Source of the DNA: Trichobilharzia regenti
Lineage: Eukaryota > Platyhelminthes > Trematoda > Strigeidida > Schistosomatidae
Assembly (NCBI GenBank): GCA_944472135.2
Contig: OX235264.1
Span: 88,422,319-88,486,318 of the forward strand
Length of the DNA stretch: 64,000 nt
Reading direction: 5' to 3'
A program made the translations under genes and the position numbers. Shown piece by piece: positions 1-12,000 of the stretch; the stretch's first letter is position 1, and every line of letters begins with the position of its first letter. The notes below the pieces were generated by a model that saw only the letters and a program-made list of their open reading frames with translations, was not told the DNA's origin and did not search any database.

Positions 1-125
1 GACGCTCGCCGACCATGCACATGGTCCAGGGTTCGATCCCTGGCAGACGCACGCCTTTACCCCGCTGAGCCAGAAATAATGCTGGTAGCTTGAAGCCCTA
101 TGTTTCACTGGGAACCTGAAGGAAT
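1..125 (+). repeat. tRNA-like SINE family C, truncated by window edge
   Basis: It contains a B-box-like GGTTCGATCC and the CGCTGAGCC/AATGCTGGTA block. It ends with TTGAAGCCCTATGTTTCACT and a GGAATAAAAAA tail, matching full copies at 16640 and 22826. Only the right part is present. Confidence 0.8.
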
Positions 126-984
126 AAAAAAACATCAAATACCCGTGTTCAACTTTTTTAGACTAATGTCTAAATATAGTGTATGAAAACAATTGCAATG
201 CATCCACACAAACATCTCTTCATCACTAGTAAGTCTTATTTGTTTTGAAATTGTTACTCAAGTTTTACTGATTTTTATTCTAGATCTGATAAACCATTAA
301 GAACTCAAAACGGCCAGGGGAATCTGAGGTTAATTGGTGGATGGTGACTAGCAGTGGAATCCAGGATGGTCGAGAGAATCATTTGAAAATCCCAAGCTAT
401 TTAGCATTCAAGCAAAATAGTGCTCCATCAGATGAATATTCATTGAGAAAGTACTTGTTTAGTGGTAGATAATCATAGGTTTCATTATCTGAATACTGCC
501 GCATCCCAATAATTGACGATTCTCCCACTGAGTAGTCCAGTCTAAAACGCTTTTGCTTCCCATAATGCAGGTATTAAGTCTGAGTCCCAGGAGTAAGATC
601 GATGCAGACATAACATAAATGAGTCCAAATGAGAGAAATCTTTCATCACAGTTCCCACTGACAGCAGTTACCAAAGATATGGCATTACTTTGAGACTGTA
701 GACAATGCTGAGGAGAATAAAAGACCTTTCAGTGAAGGAAGTTTTCTTTATCGATGAAGTCATCTTCAGAACTATATAATAGTATACAGAAGAATTTTTC
801 AGAGAGCTCCTATGTCAGATCATTTCAGTCATCAAATTTGAAGTAAAAATTATTGGTATGCATTCAAAACATCTACTGTAGAAAATCTTGATATCTAAAA
901 ATAATGATCAGGGTAAAAAATTGCTCTCTTAATTGCACATTAAAAAATCCATCATTAAACTTTTATTAATGCATACTTATTATT
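126..984. other. Intronic stretch, mostly unassigned
   Basis: Lies in the open intron after ERC exon 12. No coding signal. Bases about 715-775 resemble, in reverse, the repeat arm at 9463-9532 (agt-cat-ct near a tttct tract), so a decayed copy of that repeat is likely. Nothing else was recognised. Confidence 0.4.
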
Positions 985-2365
985 GTTCCCTCGGGTTCCG
1001 AGTGTAATATATGGCTTCAACAGCAAGTTACTACTTAACTATGTATTCTGTCGTCCTCTTCAACTGGTTATATGATTCCCTATAAGCTTTCATCTCCTCC
1101 TCAGACGATCTGCTCTATGTCACCAACTCTCCATATCCCATTCGGGTTCCACTTATAGGTCGGAAGCGTGACGTCACTCAACAGTCTCTTCAGCTCGTGT
1201 TCTATCCGCATCCATCTTCTTCAACATGTTTGTTGATTCTTCGGTCCTAAGTTGGTTCGTTGACACAGTTTATTGTTGTTAATCCTTTCCAACCAGGCAT
1301 CTGATCTTCAGAACTAATCTAACCCAGGTAGCTCTTGATAAAAGTCTGCGACCTGTTGCAAATGCTTTTAATGACACGCCAAGTCTCTGAACCGTATAAA
1401 TGAACTGACTTGAAATTGCTCGTGAGAATCGGATTTCATCCTTTATATTACATGCGCGCAGATTTCCAAACTGGTAAAAGTCTGTCTTACCTTTCCGGTT
1501 CTGGTTTCGACATGTTCATCCATTCCGCCTTTAGTTGAAATGATGCTTCCTAAGCAAGTAAAGGAAGTAGCTCATTTCAAATTTCTCCCGTCGATGGGGA
1601 TTGAGGCTGGCTGTTGCTGCTGTTGGTCAGGTACTTTCACTATCTTCGTCTTCTTTATGTTCATCCAAAGTCCTCTCTTCTCTGCTAGCCTCTTCAGCCA
1701 GCTTGCTAGTTTTCTCTCACAAGTCGTCTAGTTTATGTGATATTAAACATATCATCTGCGTAATTCAGTTCTCAAAACGTCTTTCTACCTGTTCAAAGTA
1801 TTTCTGTCTTCTTGCTCCTCACGGCCTGTCTCATTATCCAGTCAAACATAATCACTTACATATTCGGTGATGGTAGGTAGCCTTGTCCCACTCTAAGCTT
1901 CACTACAAAGGCACCGATGAATACTCTGATGTGAATTACTTGACATGTGTCGTCATCGCATAGATTTTGAATGAGGTTGATAGAGGTTTGGGGCACTCCG
2001 TACTGTTGAAGTAGTTTCCGAATTACTTCACGATGAACTCTATAGAAGGCGTTTCCAAAGTCGATAAATTTTAACTATAGATTTGTTTGTCATTCTGCCC
2101 CTCTTCGATAATGATGCATAACGTTGCGTTTCGATCCGCACATGATTTGTCTTTCCTACACCCGGTTTGTTCCGGAAGTAGTTTTGCATCCAGAGCTTCT
2201 TTTAGTGTATCCAGGAAGATGTGGCGTAATACTTTACTTGAAGTGAGCAGGAACATAATTACATACCAGATTTTGCAAAGACGCAATTCGCCGTCCTTTG
2301 GTATCCCTTCTTGCAAACGGTAGGTACTTTTTCTTCCTACATAATCAGTTATGTTATTCATTACT
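985..2365 (-). mobile_element. RTE-like non-LTR retrotransposon remnant
   Basis: Minus-strand remnant. Bases 2071-2361 translate to a reverse-transcriptase N-terminal block (LKEALDAKLLPEQTGCRKDK and SCADRNATLCIIIEEGQ), the substrate-loop region of RTE/CR1-type enzymes. Towards 985 is the decayed 3' part, ending in an accession-typical 3' tail (GAACCCGAGGGAACAATAATA). Frames are broken and the endonuclease is missing. Family assignment to RTE is from protein pattern only. Confidence 0.75.
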
Positions 2366-2625
2366 TGATTCCAACTACAGGGTAAGATGGTATTACTCGA
2401 TGCAATTAATATCTGCTATCCCATCATGAAAGTTATCATTCGGAAATCACTGTCTTAGGTTTATGACTTTGAAGAAATTATTTTCAGCCCTATACACGTA
2501 TACATATATTCATTTAACAAGCTACATAAAACGTAGTTAAATATGTTCCTTTATACAACCCGAAATTGTTGAATTTCTGACCATTATCATTGAATTAATT
2601 TTTTATTTATTTATCTTTTAAATAC
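2366..2625. other. Unassigned intronic stretch
   Basis: AT-rich intron sequence between a LINE remnant and a SINE; no feature seen. Confidence 0.4.
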
Positions 2626-2627
2626 AG

Positions 2628-2803
2628 CTTGATTCTACACTGTATTTTTGGTACAAGTATGGAATTTTCAGTATGCGATATCGGTAGCCTAAAATTTTTC
2701 AGGCTGACCATAGATATCAGGTGTGGGTTTGCAGAGGATCGAACCTCAGACCGTGTGCATGGTCGGCGAGAGTCCTAACCTCTGTGCCACCGATGCACAC
2801 AGA
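2628..2803 (-). repeat. tRNA-like SINE family B copy
   Basis: Reverse strand reads a tRNA-like head (GGTGGCACAGAGGTTAGGAC, with a GAGGTTCGATCC B box), then ATCTATGGTCAGCC and the GGAATTTTC/TACTTGTACC tail. It matches copies at 7668 and 36197. Confidence 0.8.
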
Positions 2804-3815
2804 GACTAATCCAAAATATAATTTACACATAATTATTCACGGGAATTAATGTTTTACCATATTTGTATCCCTATTAGTTTGTTGGAAAATAAAAAATAGA
2901 AATGATTAGTGATACTTATTTCATTGCCTATCATTAGGAGAAAAAATTTGATATCATGATTGTTATTATTACGATTATTATTATTATTCGAGTTTCATAA
3001 ATCCAGCTTATCATGTGCATGTACTAGTTGAAATATTAGCTTCCTGAAATTCAGTCCAAAATATCCTGTTTCGCTTTTAGTAGCCTTTAAAACTTCTTTA
3101 CCAGAACAGGTGATCCAGATAGTCACAGGCATCTTTTAGATATCATTGATGATACAAACCTATTGGCCACACTCTGCATATACTACTGAAAACGGCAGTA
3201 GTAAGTTGGAAATTACACATTTGTAAACTTCAAAATCTGTAGGAAATTGTTACATACAAGGAATGAATTGAACAATATGGAGGTAGGTGAAGAGTCTACA
3301 GACGTCAAGCGTTCTAGTGTAGGTTTAGAATCACTAAAAGTTACGGCACCCTAAACCACTGCTTCATCCTGTTAGCAATAAACATCTAAGGTAATGCATT
3401 GAAACTGTCAGGTCCAGCATTCAGTTTAAATCTAATGGTTCGTATTTTATAACTTCTAACACTTTCCAATATAGTACAATTATCACTCACTAATATGAGC
3501 AACATCAATCAGGATTAAATCCTATTTTAAGTTTTGTTGAAGACAAATCTTTTTTTCTCAGTTAGAATCTACGGAATATATTTTGCAGAGTTCCTGTGAG
3601 GATGTCTGAGGAGTGGAACCAAATAAATGTCATTTTGTGGCAATTACTTAACACGATTTCGGAGGAGATAAAAGATCTGTAATTTTGAATTTCATTTCTG
3701 TGGTTGGATGGCAACGTGCTTTGCTACGAGTTTTTATTGTCCCAGCTAACAGTTATCAAGCATTTAAGGTCGTGCACTACTGGGAAATCCCAGAATTTAT
3801 ACGAAATCACTTTCC
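2804..3815. other. Intronic stretch, nothing recognised
   Basis: No exon with matching phase, no repeat shared with the rest of the window, and a short ATT-rich run at about 2964-2990. Confidence 0.4.
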
Positions 3816-3819
3816 GACT

Positions 3820-4137
3820 TGATCACGGATTGGTATCAGTTAGAGAACCATTGAAAACCAGGGAGTACTTACCGGACTGCTAGTTGCATCTTAGTTTAGG
3901 AATCATCGCCAGTACGCACCCACCACCATGGTTCGAACCCAGGACCTTCCTGTTACAAGGTAAGCTCGTTTACCATTCAGCCACTCGGACCCGATTCAAT
4001 GGCTCATGAATTCTAACTTCTCCCAATTCGTGATTTAGCGCGACCCCAACTATTGTCGTTAGTGGGACATCCATCCACATACGTGACATCTAATTGAACC
4101 TCACTGGTCACGACTTCTCACTAGAACTCCAGGAAAC
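3820..4137 (-). repeat. Hammerhead-type SINE family A copy (minus)
   Basis: Reverse strand carries the tRNA-like head (GGGTCCGAGTGGCTGAATGG, then GGGTTCGAACC) and a decayed ribozyme region (core GCGATGA and a damaged GAAAC). The left end repeats the GATACCAATCCGTGATCAAG tail. With the fragment at 4190 it forms an inverted pair. Confidence 0.75.
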
Positions 4138-4185
4138 TCCATCCTGTAGCAAGTCACTAGCGATCATCAAATGATTCTTCTATAG

Positions 4186-4366
4186 TCTGGTTTGTAAGGG
4201 TGAGTTATGTTTTTTCCGAGTGGGTGCGTACTGCCGATGATTCCCAAATTGGGGTGAAACAGCTGTCCAGTACTCCCTGGTTTTAAATGGTTCTCTAACT
4301 GATACCAATCCATGATCAACTCGGAAAAACATAAGTAACTCATACAAACCAAACTATAGAAAATAA
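4186..4366 (+). repeat. Hammerhead-SINE family A 3' fragment
   Basis: Plus-strand 3' part of the SINE: GTACTG, core CCGATGA (U4 to C), a TTCCC/GGGGT arm, GAAAC, AGCTGTC and CAGTAC, then the CCCTGGTTTT tail. It is inverted relative to 3820-4137. Its two outer ends (tatagtctggtttg and caaaccaaactata) are also inverted copies of each other. Confidence 0.7.
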
Positions 4367-5842
4367 TTTTCCACTGCATCTTATTTTTTTCTAACTGATA
4401 ATGTTTCATTATGGGGACCAATCGAGTTCCCGGAGATCATGTATGTACAAACTGGTACATTTAAATAGACATATTTTACTGTTGAATGACCTTTCGGGTT
4501 AATCATACTAAAGTTTAGTGAAGCTGAAATGAAAAGTCGAAACTCATCATCAGACTATGAATACATATGCAAGTGAATTTGAAACGAAATTCAGTATCTT
4601 TTAGATACTATAAGTTTATTGATTTAACCAAAATCTAATGTTTCATTCCCCTTGTTCAATGTCCTATATTATAGTAAAATATACCATGAAGTATTAAAAT
4701 CAAGGAATGCTAGTTGAGTAGGTTTACTCCCAAAACTTTTTTTCTTGCTGTATTACTCATTTTTATTCAGGGTAGTAATTGCAAGAAGTTTTCTTTAATT
4801 TTGTAATTGGTGTATATAGGAAAATCCCCTCCCTATCTTACCACTTAACTTCAAAGTGATAAGTTTTCTATGAGGAAGCTTTTCGTCAAAAAAACATGGA
4901 ATACGACCTACATAGTACCAAGTGAAAAGTTTTTATTTCGATACGGATATCCACTGATATCCCGTCTGACTATAGAGTATAAAATAAATTGGAAGTTGCA
5001 TCTGCCCAAATGCGCGACACGTAACTGAACCACTATACATATGATTGATATGCATCCAACTTTCTGTGAGCTGCATAGCTTTTGGTGCAGGTGAGACGTC
5101 TCAACGCCCATTAGATAGCTGTTTGAATTAAACAACACTCCACTGCGTTATACCGCTTTTATTTGGGTCTAATGAAAATTCTGTTGGACAACTTAAAATT
5201 TAAGCGTAATGTTGTCAACCTGTATCGTTCCACTTGACCTAGATGTTTGCGTCAACTTTCGGTGTTGCGGAAATTACAGAAAAGTCATGAGAAAACTTGA
5301 AAGGATCAGATAAAGATCTATTATCGATCTTGCAAACAAGACCTGAGGTAAATGACTAGGAGTGAAATAACTCGGATGAGATCAAAGTGACGTCGACGAA
5401 CTCAAACGTTATCTTCGCCTGTTAACCATTTTATCTTTCCTTGTTTCATTCGAGAAAATTCTAAGAATTTGATGGTATGGTTTTCACTTTTGTCATATCT
5501 GATTTTTATTCCTTCTATGCATATATATTTGTATGTAAGCGACATCATCTTGAACAGTTACGCAGTTATGTCATGTGAAATATTAATAGCGCCTGATAGT
5601 TGGGATTTTTTTAAGTTACCATCTGTAGAACAATCAAGTTAAATTAGTTACTTTAATAATATTGACTTTTTCACTGTTACAAGAGAACGAAAGTTCATAG
5701 TATCCTCTTACTAGTACCGAAACAACTCTGGTTCCTGCTTCATTTCTAGAATCTAGTCCACAGAAATTATTTTGAAACGGAAAACTGATAGAATTCTTAA
5801 GACTTTTTTAAACTATTCACTCAACTTTTACCGAAGATCCAA
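4367..5842. other. Intronic stretch, nothing recognised
   Basis: No coding block aligning with the expected ERC C-terminus was found on the minus strand here, and no family repeat was recognised. Confidence 0.4.
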
Positions 5843-5898
5843 CTACCGGTCGAAGAAAACTGATACATTAAGATGAAAAACAAAATTAAAGCAAACAC

Positions 5899-6070
5899 CT
5901 GGCTGGGCTGACAGGGATCCATTAACTTTAATTTCACTTACACATTCTTGCTCAAGTGTTTTCAACTGATTCTCACGATCGCTTAATTCCTCTTGAGCCG
6001 AGGCCAGCTGGGCTGATAGATTATTTCTTTCGCGTTGGAAGTGTTCCAGATTACTGCGTAGTTCACGCAC
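5899..6070 (-). CDS. ERC: ERC exon 12: last coding exon in window (residues 964-1020)
   Basis: This is 172 nt: 57 codons and one base, ending at a consensus donor (CAG|gtgttt). It encodes [57 protein letters not shown]. It follows exon 11 after a 218-bp intron, the shortest seen. No later exon was recognised down to base 1, so the C-terminus lies outside the window. Confidence 0.87.
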
Positions 6071-9000
6071 CTAAGAAGAGATGGAAGTGTTTGAGAAACT
6101 ATTAATTTCATATTTCAATAAACCATGTGTGACAATGGGATTTCGATCATCAGTCATTCATCTAATGAGTTATAATCAAAAGAATTCACTACATCTGAAT
6201 TCAAACGAGTCAAAGCGCCTATTCTCGCGAATTTTACTTTTGAATTTGGTGAATAGAACATTATAGCAATAAAATTAGTATTGCATACCTGTTGTTCTAG
6301 GTGTCTTGTCTCATCATCTCGACCGGATGCGTAGATTTCACGTTCCGCTGTTAAACGCACACTTTCTCTTAATGCTTGTTCAAGTTCACGAATTCTTCCA
6401 TCTTTTTCTGACATGATACTCTACAGAGAAATGTACAAATGCCGAACATACATTTTTTAATAAATTTACGGTTTTCAAACGAAATCAGCTAGAAAAACAT
6501 CGAAAAAGACAGGTGACTCAACAGTAACAGTCTTATTTTTGCACTTCTTAGCCGTGTACATCACTATAAAACACCGCCCCTTTTATTCAGTGGAACGCAT
6601 GAACTTTCAGTTTAAAAAAAATTTTCATTAGCTTTATGTTGTAAATTAACCAACTGGAATTAAAGCTAAGTAGGAGGTTTTTTCATTCGAGTTTAGATTT
6701 TATTGAAAGGAAGTTTAAAATCAGATTTCAGAGGAATAAGCGTATTTCTAAATAGCTTCTTGAATGGAATATTATATTAGGTTGCTTTAGTTGACATAAT
6801 AAACATGATGCCATAGTAAAATAATGACAGGGATTTGAATTGTTTTTTAAATATTTTATTTTTGAAGTTTTCATTAAATCCGTTCTTTCTATTAGAGAAG
6901 TAGTATTCGTTTCATCAGTTCATTGCATACTAACTATTAGTCACATTATAATCTGTTTATTTCCAAATACTGGTTTGTAGGGATTCGATTGATTTGTTAG
7001 AGGATTTCATCATGAGCTGACATTGATTAGAGAAGCATTGGAAAACCTGGGAGTACTGGAAAGCTGTTTCATCCTAGTTTGGGACTCTTCATCTGTACTC
7101 ACTGAGCTTGTCTTGTAACCAGGAGGTCCTGGGTTCGAACCCCGATGGGTGCGTACTGCTGAAGAGTCCCAAACTAGGGCGAAACAGCTGTCCAGTACTC
7201 CAAGATTTTCCAGCTCATGATGAAATCCTGTAACAAACCTATTTATTTGTTTATTTTTCTTATAAATGATTGACATCTATGGACTAAATGTAGTGTGCTA
7301 AATAAATAAATTCATGTAACATTGAGGCGCTATGATTTCACTGTCGGTCTTCACGATATATTGAATTGGACCAGCCGGACCAATTCATTCTTAGTAATCA
7401 TTAGTCACTAGCAAAAGCTGTGTGCATTTCGAATAGTTGAGTGTCAAGATCTTCGACTTCGTCACCCGATTTGGAGAATTCGAATCTTCTACAGATATTT
7501 TATTATAAAACGATGGAGTATAATCTTAGGAGGTTTTCAGATATCGAAATACGATTTTCGTGAATCTTTTACTGTGTAGGTTTCTTCTCCTAATATAATG
7601 AAACCCAGAGCTTAAATTATTCCAAAATATTTGTAACACCTTTGATCTGGAATGTTTTATAGATTCCTTTGCGTTGGTGGCACAGTCTTCAGGACTTTCG
7701 CCGACCATGGTCCGAGGTTCGATCCCCTGCCGACACAGACCTGATATCTATGGTCGGCCTGCAAAATTTGGGCTATCGATATCACATGCTGAAAATTCCA
7801 TACTTATACCAAAATTACGGTGTGGAATCAAGCTGTAATCAAAAAATAAAAAAATATCCGGTTAACTAATACCATACAAACACTAAATCTATGTCCAGAG
7901 TATCTGCCAAATGATTTCCAAAACTCAACACTAAACTCTTTTGAATTGGCCATAGATATTAAGTGTCATCACCACTAAGCGCATAAATATTCACCCCACT
8001 GCATCTTGTCATCTCAAGTATAAATAAAATCTATTATCAGTAAATGTTTATCGTTTACCTTTAAGATTTCAGTGTCAGACTGAGCATTCTCCTCTCTTTG
8101 CCTTGATTCTTCAAGTTGTTGAGTTAATTTTTTCCTTTCTGTTTGTTGATTTCGTTTCAAATTGTTCAAGTTATTTTGTGCTTCACGAAGCTCTCTAAAA
8201 CATAAAAAAACTAGTTTATTTATGAGTCGAAAGAATTATAGACTAATTCAAATCTCCTGAACACATCATTTATATAAGCTTGGTAGTGATTATAGAAACG
8301 TTAACTGAAGTTGAAACTCAGTAACTTCAGTAGATAGACACTTCTAATTTCTCTAGAACGAAGCATGACAAAGGATATGACGAATAGTTTATAGATAAGA
8401 AATAAGTAACCCTCCGAGAAATTAACTCTATAATAACTACAATGTGATGATTGATTTGAAAAAGTAGTGTTTATTGTATATCGTTATAAAACTGTCACTA
8501 AAGGACATCTACAGCTGCACTCCATCTAGCGCGACGACCGCAAGTAACACAGGAATATTAGTGTCATGAATAACAACTAATATTTCCAAAATTAATTTTC
8601 TGAAGCTAGTCTAATATTGCTTTCCCTTAGATTATTTTCATCTATGTTAACAGTTCATGAAATCTTTCGATAGCTGTCAAGTATGTAGGCAGTTTCCATT
8701 AACGTGTTATCATAATAAACAAGGTCAAAAGTTTCATCATACACAACGTCGTCTTAAAGTATTTTTAGGGTACTGATGTGTGACAGAGTTCAACTAAGGT
8801 GTAATATAACGCATTAATGGGGTTAGTCTCTGATAACATTACTGATGTCGTCGGTTTGCTGAAAAAGTCAGTAGTGTGTGGAACAGGATATTCCTTGTTC
8901 AGCAGCATATAATTGTTTTGCATTACACCATAAATCTTCACTATTATGGGCGGAGATTTTGAATTATTAAATGAAAACATTAACCTAAGCTTCCGTTGGT

Positions 9001-12000
9001 TCTAAAAGACATTTTCAGATTAACCTGACGCAATGTGTGAGATAAGGAGGTTAGGGACGATCCACCTATCATAATATAGTTGGTATTTACAATTCGTTTT
9101 CTGATTCCACTTAAATCCAAATGACATATGTTGCGTGAAAAAGATTTCAAGCAATTAAGCCTATCTGCTGAAAAAATAAGAGACAAAATAGTAACTTTGT
9201 TATAAGTTGAACTAGTCAAAAAACTTATTACCACTGATTAAAAACAATACTTTCATAATGAAGAATTTCCCTGCGAGAGTGATGCTATCTGTCTACACCA
9301 TGTTTAGCTGTCTTTCTGATCACAACTCTGGATACCAGTTCTTCTGGAGATCAAAATATTTAAAATACTGGAAAAGATTTCCAAAACTATGTATTTAGTT
9401 CGAATTACTATGGAATTATCCTGAATCATCGTATTATATATATATATATATATATATATATTTAAAAAGACGGTTGCAGCAAAGGAAATTTCCTTTTCGA
9501 CGAAGTCATCAGCTAGGCTGTACATTTGTGCATTTATGATCAGTGGGTGGGAAAGTTCTAGAATAATTTCCGGTTAAGGGTCAAATTAATAAATTCACAA
9601 TCAGGAATTAAAATGCCATAATAAACAGGGGGACGGATGAAATTCAAACAAAGTAGCATCATAATTACTGACAGATTTATCATAAATACACGAATGTACA
9701 GCCTAGCTGATGACTTCGTCGAAAAGAAAATTTTCTTCGCTGCAACCGTCGTTTTAATTACTACTATGTTCCAATGTGTATATTCCGTGATATATATAAT
9801 GGTGAATTTAAAATGAACGAAAGAAACATTGCAGCATTATCCACACTGAAATTAAGCCCAATAGACTTTTGAATCGATATAAATCATCCCATGTTAACTT
9901 ATTTATTTGATTTAACTTAAGGCGATAGACAACTGTTTACTGAGCCCTTAAACAACGTGCTGTTTGATGGTTCTTCGGTAAATGGAATAAAGTACTGTTT
10001 GGATTTACAACGTTAAATCTATGTTTGTTTAGATTCTGTAATGTAATCTCCTTATACTGAACAATTTGTAAACGAACTGTGATATTTCCAGATATTAGTC
10101 AGAGGTTTTAGGCAAGGGAATTCATACCAAACAACTGTATACCTTCTATTTTACAAATACAAATGTAACACAGAACAAATAAAATAGGTTTAATTTCAAA
10201 CCCAGTTTAGAGGAAATTTATTTTTGAAGACTAGTCAGTGACTAGTGTAGTGTGTCTAGTCCTTTGTTTGGTGCAAACTGAATTCTATCGATCAAGTTTG
10301 CAATGTGGCCAGCATTCTAGGTGGCTCGCTATCACGGTGCACTTTAAATTTTTGATGTTAGATGGTTGGGAGCAATCCGAAGGAAGCCTTGGACCTAGTT
10401 TCCATGCTAGTTGGCACTCGTCAGCGACTTGACCGATAGAATTCAGTCCACATCAATACACTAGTCACTCACTAGTCTCCAGTCAAAGTATCCAATACAG
10501 TCCTGTAGAAGCTCAGTCGCGATCCCGAATAGCTTAGGGATAACCTCTCTGACTGCAGCACTTGGTGATGCGGATTCGAATCTCAGATGAGACATGAGTT
10601 TTTTCAAGGTTAAAAATTTATGTTTTCAAAACACTATAATGAAGAGACTCTAGCATCAGTTATTTTGCTGGACTCTAGTATATGAAATTCTTTAGTTTCC
10701 AGGCAAAGACCATTTTCTAATAAGATGCATACATATAATGCCATGCATATTTCTCTTTTATTTCACGGTTTGAATGGAAAACTATCGAGAAAACATTACA
10801 CGACACATAAATCTTGACATATTTTAAGTAGTCTGTTCAGTCAAGGCGGAGTTGTTAATAAATTATGAAAATTAACACGGTAAAAAAAACTAAACTCATG
10901 TTAGCAAAAGCTTAATTGGTGAACTAAACAGAAGAAATGAAGGTAACTGCCTCTTTTTCAGGTCATACTCTTCTTTCGATCGATAATATATTCAACATTA
11001 CAGGTCGATAATAAGAAAGAAGAAATATGAGTGAGGGCAGGGAAATAGACGAATGTCATTTAGATGTAAGCATATTCAATATAGGTCATTCATGTCTACA
11101 GATCTAAATATGACAGAATACATTTTTAAGTGATGAAAACAGTATAATCAGTCGGTGAATAGTGACCTCAGTTATTTTGTCCACATTTTTGTTTCTTTCA
11201 TGGACGTCAAAAACAGAACAAGTAAAAATCAAAAAGTGCTGGAAGCTTATCTCAATGCTTATCTCTCAATCTTAGGATTATGCAGCAGTGTATAACTATA
11301 GCCTGATACGACGTTTGGACATCAAATCCTGTACTAGACATGTTTCCATTCATCCCCTGTATTAGAAATCGATGGGGTTTTTGTCTACTAATGTTAGTCA
11401 TCTAGTTGATTACTGTTCTACTCTCTCATATTGCCTTTACTTGACTCCGCTTGCCATAGATTCACGTGTGAAATAGTTAAGAAGCTAGTTATTATTGAAT
11501 ACTAGTAGTTTATTGATTCGGTAAATTAACAACTACACATAACTGAAAAAAAGATCCTGATCTAGCTGAAACAACTGTCCAGTGTTCCTTGTGCTCAGTG
11601 TTTCTCCAAATGTTGTCCTGAAAAGTGCTTTAAAATCAATTAACCTCGCACAATTCTACTAAATGATTGGCACAATTATATTAATTAAGTTTACAACATG
11701 GCTGTAGGCTAAATGATTAAGTGTAACGATGAGAATAAGAAAGCTTTCTTGGGAAGACGTTTTCTCTTGGCTAATAAGTATCTAAAAATGTGAGGTCTAT
11801 TTGAAACAAAACCTTAAATTGATTATGTTTATTTATCTCAAGATTGCATGTAAAGCGAGACACATTGGCTGTAAATTGGACTAAATTTATCATAAATATT
11901 CATTTGTAGTTTTCTATAGTTTGGTTTGCAAGGGTTAGTTTTGTTTTTACGAGATGATCACGAACTGATACCAGTTAGAGAACCATTGAAAACCAGGGAG

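Noticed and set aside
4908..5138. Candidate final ERC exon
   Set aside because: The minus-strand frame shows no heptads and no match to the expected ERC C-terminus, and splice sites in the right phase are lacking.
9695..9735. Hammerhead ribozyme in the 9463-type repeat
   Set aside because: CTGATGA and GAAA are present but CTTCGTC between them does not pair as stem II, so it fails the fold.
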